Of a DNA stretch of 64,000 bases, positions 61,803-64,000 are shown piece by piece. The stretch covers positions 28,401 through 92,400 of the forward strand of contig DXED01000001.1 in the NCBI GenBank assembly GCA_019115145.1. Reading direction: 5' to 3'. Position 1 is the stretch's first letter, and every line of letters begins with the position of its first letter. Under the pieces are notes generated by a model. The model saw nothing but the letters and a program-made list of their open reading frames with translations, ran no database searches and was not told the origin of the DNA. The stretch is from Claveliimonas intestinigallinarum (lineage in GTDB: Bacteria; Bacillota; Clostridia; Lachnospirales; Lachnospiraceae). A program made the position numbers and the translations under genes.

Positions 61803-62030
61803 CTACTGAAGGAAGAAGATCACAAGAAGGCCGATGATGAAGCCGTAGATAGCTGTTGCCTCCGCAAGGGCACATCCAAGGATCAGTGTCTTGCTGATCT
61901 TGCCCTCAGCCTCAGGCTGTCTCGCAATGGCCTCTGCTGCCTTTCCTGTTGCGATACCGATACCTACACCTGCTCCAATACCTGTAAGTACAGCGATAGC
62001 TGCTCCGATTGCAATAATTGTTCCTGACAT
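61803..62030 (-). CDS. atpE: ATP synthase c subunit
   Basis: Membrane rotor proteolipid, 75 residues, two helices joined by the polar loop ARQPEAEGK. The ion-binding carboxylate is Glu57 (ALAEATAIYG). The Gln and Ser that complete a sodium site in Ilyobacter (GVGQG, AEST) are Ile24 and Ala58 here, so proton coupling is more likely. ATG at 62030 chosen; AAGGAG is ten bases upstream. Confidence 0.95.
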   Translation of the reverse strand: MSGTIIAIGAAIAVLTGIGAGVGIGIATGKAAEAIARQPEAEGKISKTLILGCALAEATAIYGFIIGLLVIFFLQ

Positions 62031-62078
62031 AATCTTCAATCTCCTTTTCTTTTAATCTCTTTGCTTACTCTTTGCTTA

Positions 62079-62741
62079 CTATTCCATCTCTTCATTCATA
62101 AACAGGGCAGTCAAAAATACAAACACATACGCCTGCAGAAGTCCGTCGAATATATCAAAATAGAAACTCAACGGAATAGGTACTAATAATGGAACCACCG
62201 CTTTGACCAGCTCCATTACCACAAATCCTCCCAGCATGTTGCCGAAAAGCCGCATACACAGCGACAGGGGGCGGATAAAGACCTCCATCACCATGATCGG
62301 CGCAACAAAGGGAACGGGCTTGGCAAAATGTCCAACCCAGTGTTTCAGGCCGTTTCTGTGTATGCCCGAATACTCAATGAGGAGCATACTCATAATGGCC
62401 AGCGCCGCCGTCACATTCAGATCCTTTGTGGGCGGTTTAAAGCCTACCAGTCCGATCACATTGGAAACCGCAAGGTAGAGGGCCACGGTAATCAGATAAG
62501 GGATATAGCGCCTGTTTTCTTTTCCAATGATGCCTTCAAAGAAATCCTGCGCCCATCCGACTGCTGACTCCAGCGCAAGCTGGACTTTCCCGGGATTTTC
62601 CACTTTTAAGTTTCTAACAAAGATGACAGACAGGACCGTCAGGACCGCCATGATGATCCACGTCACAACAATGGACTCATTCACGGCAATACCGCCGAAA
62701 ACGGGGATCTCAAAAACCGGCGTACAATTCAGTTCTTCCAT
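62079..62741 (-). CDS. atpB: ATP synthase a subunit
   Basis: Membrane stator, 220 residues, five to six helices, with the essential Arg in IRPLSLCMRLFGNMLGGFV. First gene of the operon; no atpI precedes it. Confidence 0.95.
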   Translation of the reverse strand: MEELNCTPVFEIPVFGGIAVNESIVVTWIIMAVLTVLSVIFVRNLKVENPGKVQLALESAVGWAQDFFEGIIGKENRRYIPYLITVALYLAVSNVIGLVGFKPPTKDLNVTAALAIMSMLLIEYSGIHRNGLKHWVGHFAKPVPFVAPIMVMEVFIRPLSLCMRLFGNMLGGFVVMELVKAVVPLLVPIPLSFYFDIFDGLLQAYVFVFLTALFMNEEME

Positions 62742-63135
62742 CAGTTTTTCAGTTAATTCTCCCGTATTATCCCCTTCCTTCTCTTATTTTTTTCTTGTGA
62801 ATATTACTGCTAACAAATTCATTTGTCAACAAATTTTGCTTTTAGCTTTCGCCCCGGATTTTCATTGTTTTTTTATGGATTTTTTCTGCTTTTTTTCTTT
62901 CTTTCCGCACAAAATTATGTGTTTTTTGCAAGGAAAATCGCCTTATCCGCAAATGCATTTTTTTCAAGATTATTTTTTACCAATTTATCACTTTTTTAAA
63001 TTTTCATTTTCGGCATTTCGATGCATTTTTCCCTGTCATATTTTTTCAACGATATGCAATACCGCTATGTTCACCCACAAATTCCGGGGGGATTTCCCTG
63101 TTTTTTACAAACTGCCGTCCCGTCGCAGCGCTCTG
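62742..63135. other. AT-rich region upstream of the F-ATPase operon
   Basis: About 390 bases, strongly T-rich on the plus strand. It holds the operon promoter (listed); the rest shows no gene or stable structure that I can support. Confidence 0.7.
62801..62829 (-). promoter_or_regulatory. F-type ATP synthase operon promoter
   Basis: Minus-strand TTGACA (62824-62829), 17-base spacer, TAATAT (62801-62806), about 60 bases before atpB. Confidence 0.8.
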
Positions 63136-63642
63136 CTACATCTCCGGCTGTGCCGCCTCCATCAGAATACAGCCCTCCGGGAAGGCTTTTCTGAACAGGA
63201 AACGCACCAGCGGCCCAGCGATCAAAAGCTGGAAGGGCAGCGCCATGACAAAGTTCTTCGGAATGTTTGTCAGCCAGATGAAGAGCACCGGGCTCCACTG
63301 TTCTGTCCTCACGCAGGTCTCCGCCGCCCCGTAGAAGGACATGATGATAACCATGGGCACTACCATGCAGCTGGACACAGCGATGACTGTCTTCAGAGGG
63401 CTGGGAACTCCGGGCTTCACCAGATAGCGGAAGGCAAACCCCTTGGCCAGCCCCGACACAAGGAACCAGTCGCAGGCCATAGCGAACACGTAGGCGATGG
63501 GAAGGCCCATCCAGGCGTCCTTAAGGACAGACAGGGAAAGCTCTCCCTGATGGATTGCTACATTATAGATGCTCATCCACAGCACCATTGTAAAACACAT
63601 CAAAACTGTATAAATCAGACTCTCTCTCTTATTCTTTGGCAT
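63136..63642 (-). CDS. Small integral membrane protein, DUF2798-like
   Basis: 168 residues with four hydrophobic segments in two related halves (SLIYTVLMCFTMVLWMSIYN; SCMVVPMVIIMSFYGAAET), the arrangement of the DUF2798 family of unknown function. ATG at 63642 has AGGAGG just upstream. Single gene with its own promoter. Confidence 0.8.
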   Translation of the reverse strand: MPKNKRESLIYTVLMCFTMVLWMSIYNVAIHQGELSLSVLKDAWMGLPIAYVFAMACDWFLVSGLAKGFAFRYLVKPGVPSPLKTVIAVSSCMVVPMVIIMSFYGAAETCVRTEQWSPVLFIWLTNIPKNFVMALPFQLLIAGPLVRFLFRKAFPEGCILMEAAQPEM

Positions 63643-63660
63643 ATTTTTCCTCCTGTTGCT

Positions 63661-63689
63661 TCTATAATAATGGTTCAGTGTGCTGTCAA
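63661..63689 (-). promoter_or_regulatory. Promoter of the DUF2798-like gene
   Basis: Minus-strand TTGACA (63684-63689), 17-base spacer, TATAGA (63661-63666). A short palindrome AAAAATGC/GCATTTTT lies against the upstream edge of the -35. Confidence 0.65.
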
Positions 63690-63869
63690 AAATGCCTGCG
63701 CATTTTTGCTGTACTATCTTATCACCCGGGCGCCGGTGCAAATAAGTGGGATTTTCAAATTCAGCAGAAAGAATATATAGTCGGTCATTTCAGCTCAGAT
63801 CAGACAAATTTTACACAAACGAAAGATCTTTTTTCTCTTCTTTTCACAGGAAAAACTGTCATTTTGCAC

Positions 63870-64000
63870 AATCGGATAGGGGAGATTTGACCCTCCCCTT
63901 CCACACCACGTAGCGTACCGTTCAGTACTACGCGGTTCAATAGTTTACGCGTACTTTCAGATAGTGGGCAGTCATGGATGGGTATCCGAGTCTGTCCACT
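63870..64000 (-). mobile_element. 3' end of a probable group II intron (continues past window)
   Basis: Reading the minus strand in from the edge: end of a maturase reading frame, then a 32-base hairpin with the domain V look (ACCGCGTAGTAC-TGAAC-GGTACGCTACGTGGT, 63905-63936), then a GGGGAG/CTCCCC stem as domain VI, ending near CTATCCGATT. This order matches group IIC-like introns. The 5' part is outside the window. Confidence 0.75.
63937..64000 (-). CDS. Group II intron reverse transcriptase/maturase, C-terminal end (partial)
   Basis: Last 20 residues only, ending LGYPSMTAHYLKVRVNY before TGA at 63937-63939. The YPSM...Y...VNY ending followed at once by the intron hairpin is familiar from clostridial intron-encoded proteins. 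The rest lies beyond the right edge. Confidence 0.65.
   Translation of the reverse strand, partial: VDRLGYPSMTAHYLKVRVNY

Noticed and set aside
1..64000. CRISPR arrays, tRNA or rRNA genes, phage modules
   Set aside because: I found no regularly spaced repeats, no cloverleaf-like sequences with a terminal TTCGANNC pattern in context, and no structural phage genes.

Overview
The window looks like chromosomal DNA of a GC-rich, anaerobic member of the Clostridia, most likely family Lachnospiraceae. Signs are Firmicutes-type promoters (TTGACA, 17-bp spacer, TATAAT-like) and strong AAGGAGG ribosome sites, a large Firmicutes-type SRP RNA, a SAM-I riboswitch before metK, small families I associate with Lachnospiraceae (DUF6145-like, DUF6128-like), and both an F-type and a V-type ATPase. 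The genus cannot be fixed from the sequence alone. Nearly all genes lie on the minus strand; the plus strand carries a UvrA paralogue, an IS110-family transposase, the SRP RNA and small toxin genes.

Layout. 1-2.9 kb: brnQ, response regulator, sensor kinase cut by the left edge. 3.1-3.4 kb: candidate TxpA/BsrE-like type I toxin-antitoxin. 3.4-6.9 kb: BaiA-like short-chain dehydrogenase divergent from a short UvrA paralogue. 6.9-14.8 kb: carbohydrate ABC importer (two permeases, two binding lipoproteins, no ATPase) with a YesM/YesN pair. 15-23.5 kb: lysS with a C-terminal tRNA-binding domain, greA, dus, coaX, a small conserved protein, birA, argF under a probable ArgR promoter, SPFH/NfeD pair. 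23.6-31 kb: RNA methyltransferase, kinase/regulator pair, metK with riboswitch, murA, shikimate kinase.

31.1-31.7 kb holds the most striking feature: two tandem complete Fst/par-type type I toxin-antitoxin modules. Each has a 31-residue membrane toxin, a leader hairpin hiding the ribosome site, a shared bidirectional terminator, and a convergent antisense RNA with its own near-consensus promoter that carries a copy of the toxin start region. 31.7-40.5 kb: nine-gene V-type ATPase operon whose K subunit keeps the known sodium ligands. 40.7-43.9 kb: trmL, an AIR-synthase-like protein, VanW, a 34-residue membrane peptide. 44-45.4 kb: IS110 element with a structured 5' RNA, possibly its bridge RNA. 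45.5-56.1 kb: radical SAM protein, SRP RNA, tadA, conserved proteins, dGTPase-like HD protein, HTH protein, Sfp, YgjP-like peptidase, GH2 enzyme, Rpn-like nuclease. 56.4-62.8 kb: F-type ATP synthase operon atpBEFHAGDC. 63.1-64 kb: small membrane protein and the 3' end of a probable group II intron.

Together this is mostly core metabolism and bioenergetics with small accessory insertions (type I toxin loci, IS110, intron, palindromic intergenic elements) in the gaps between operons.
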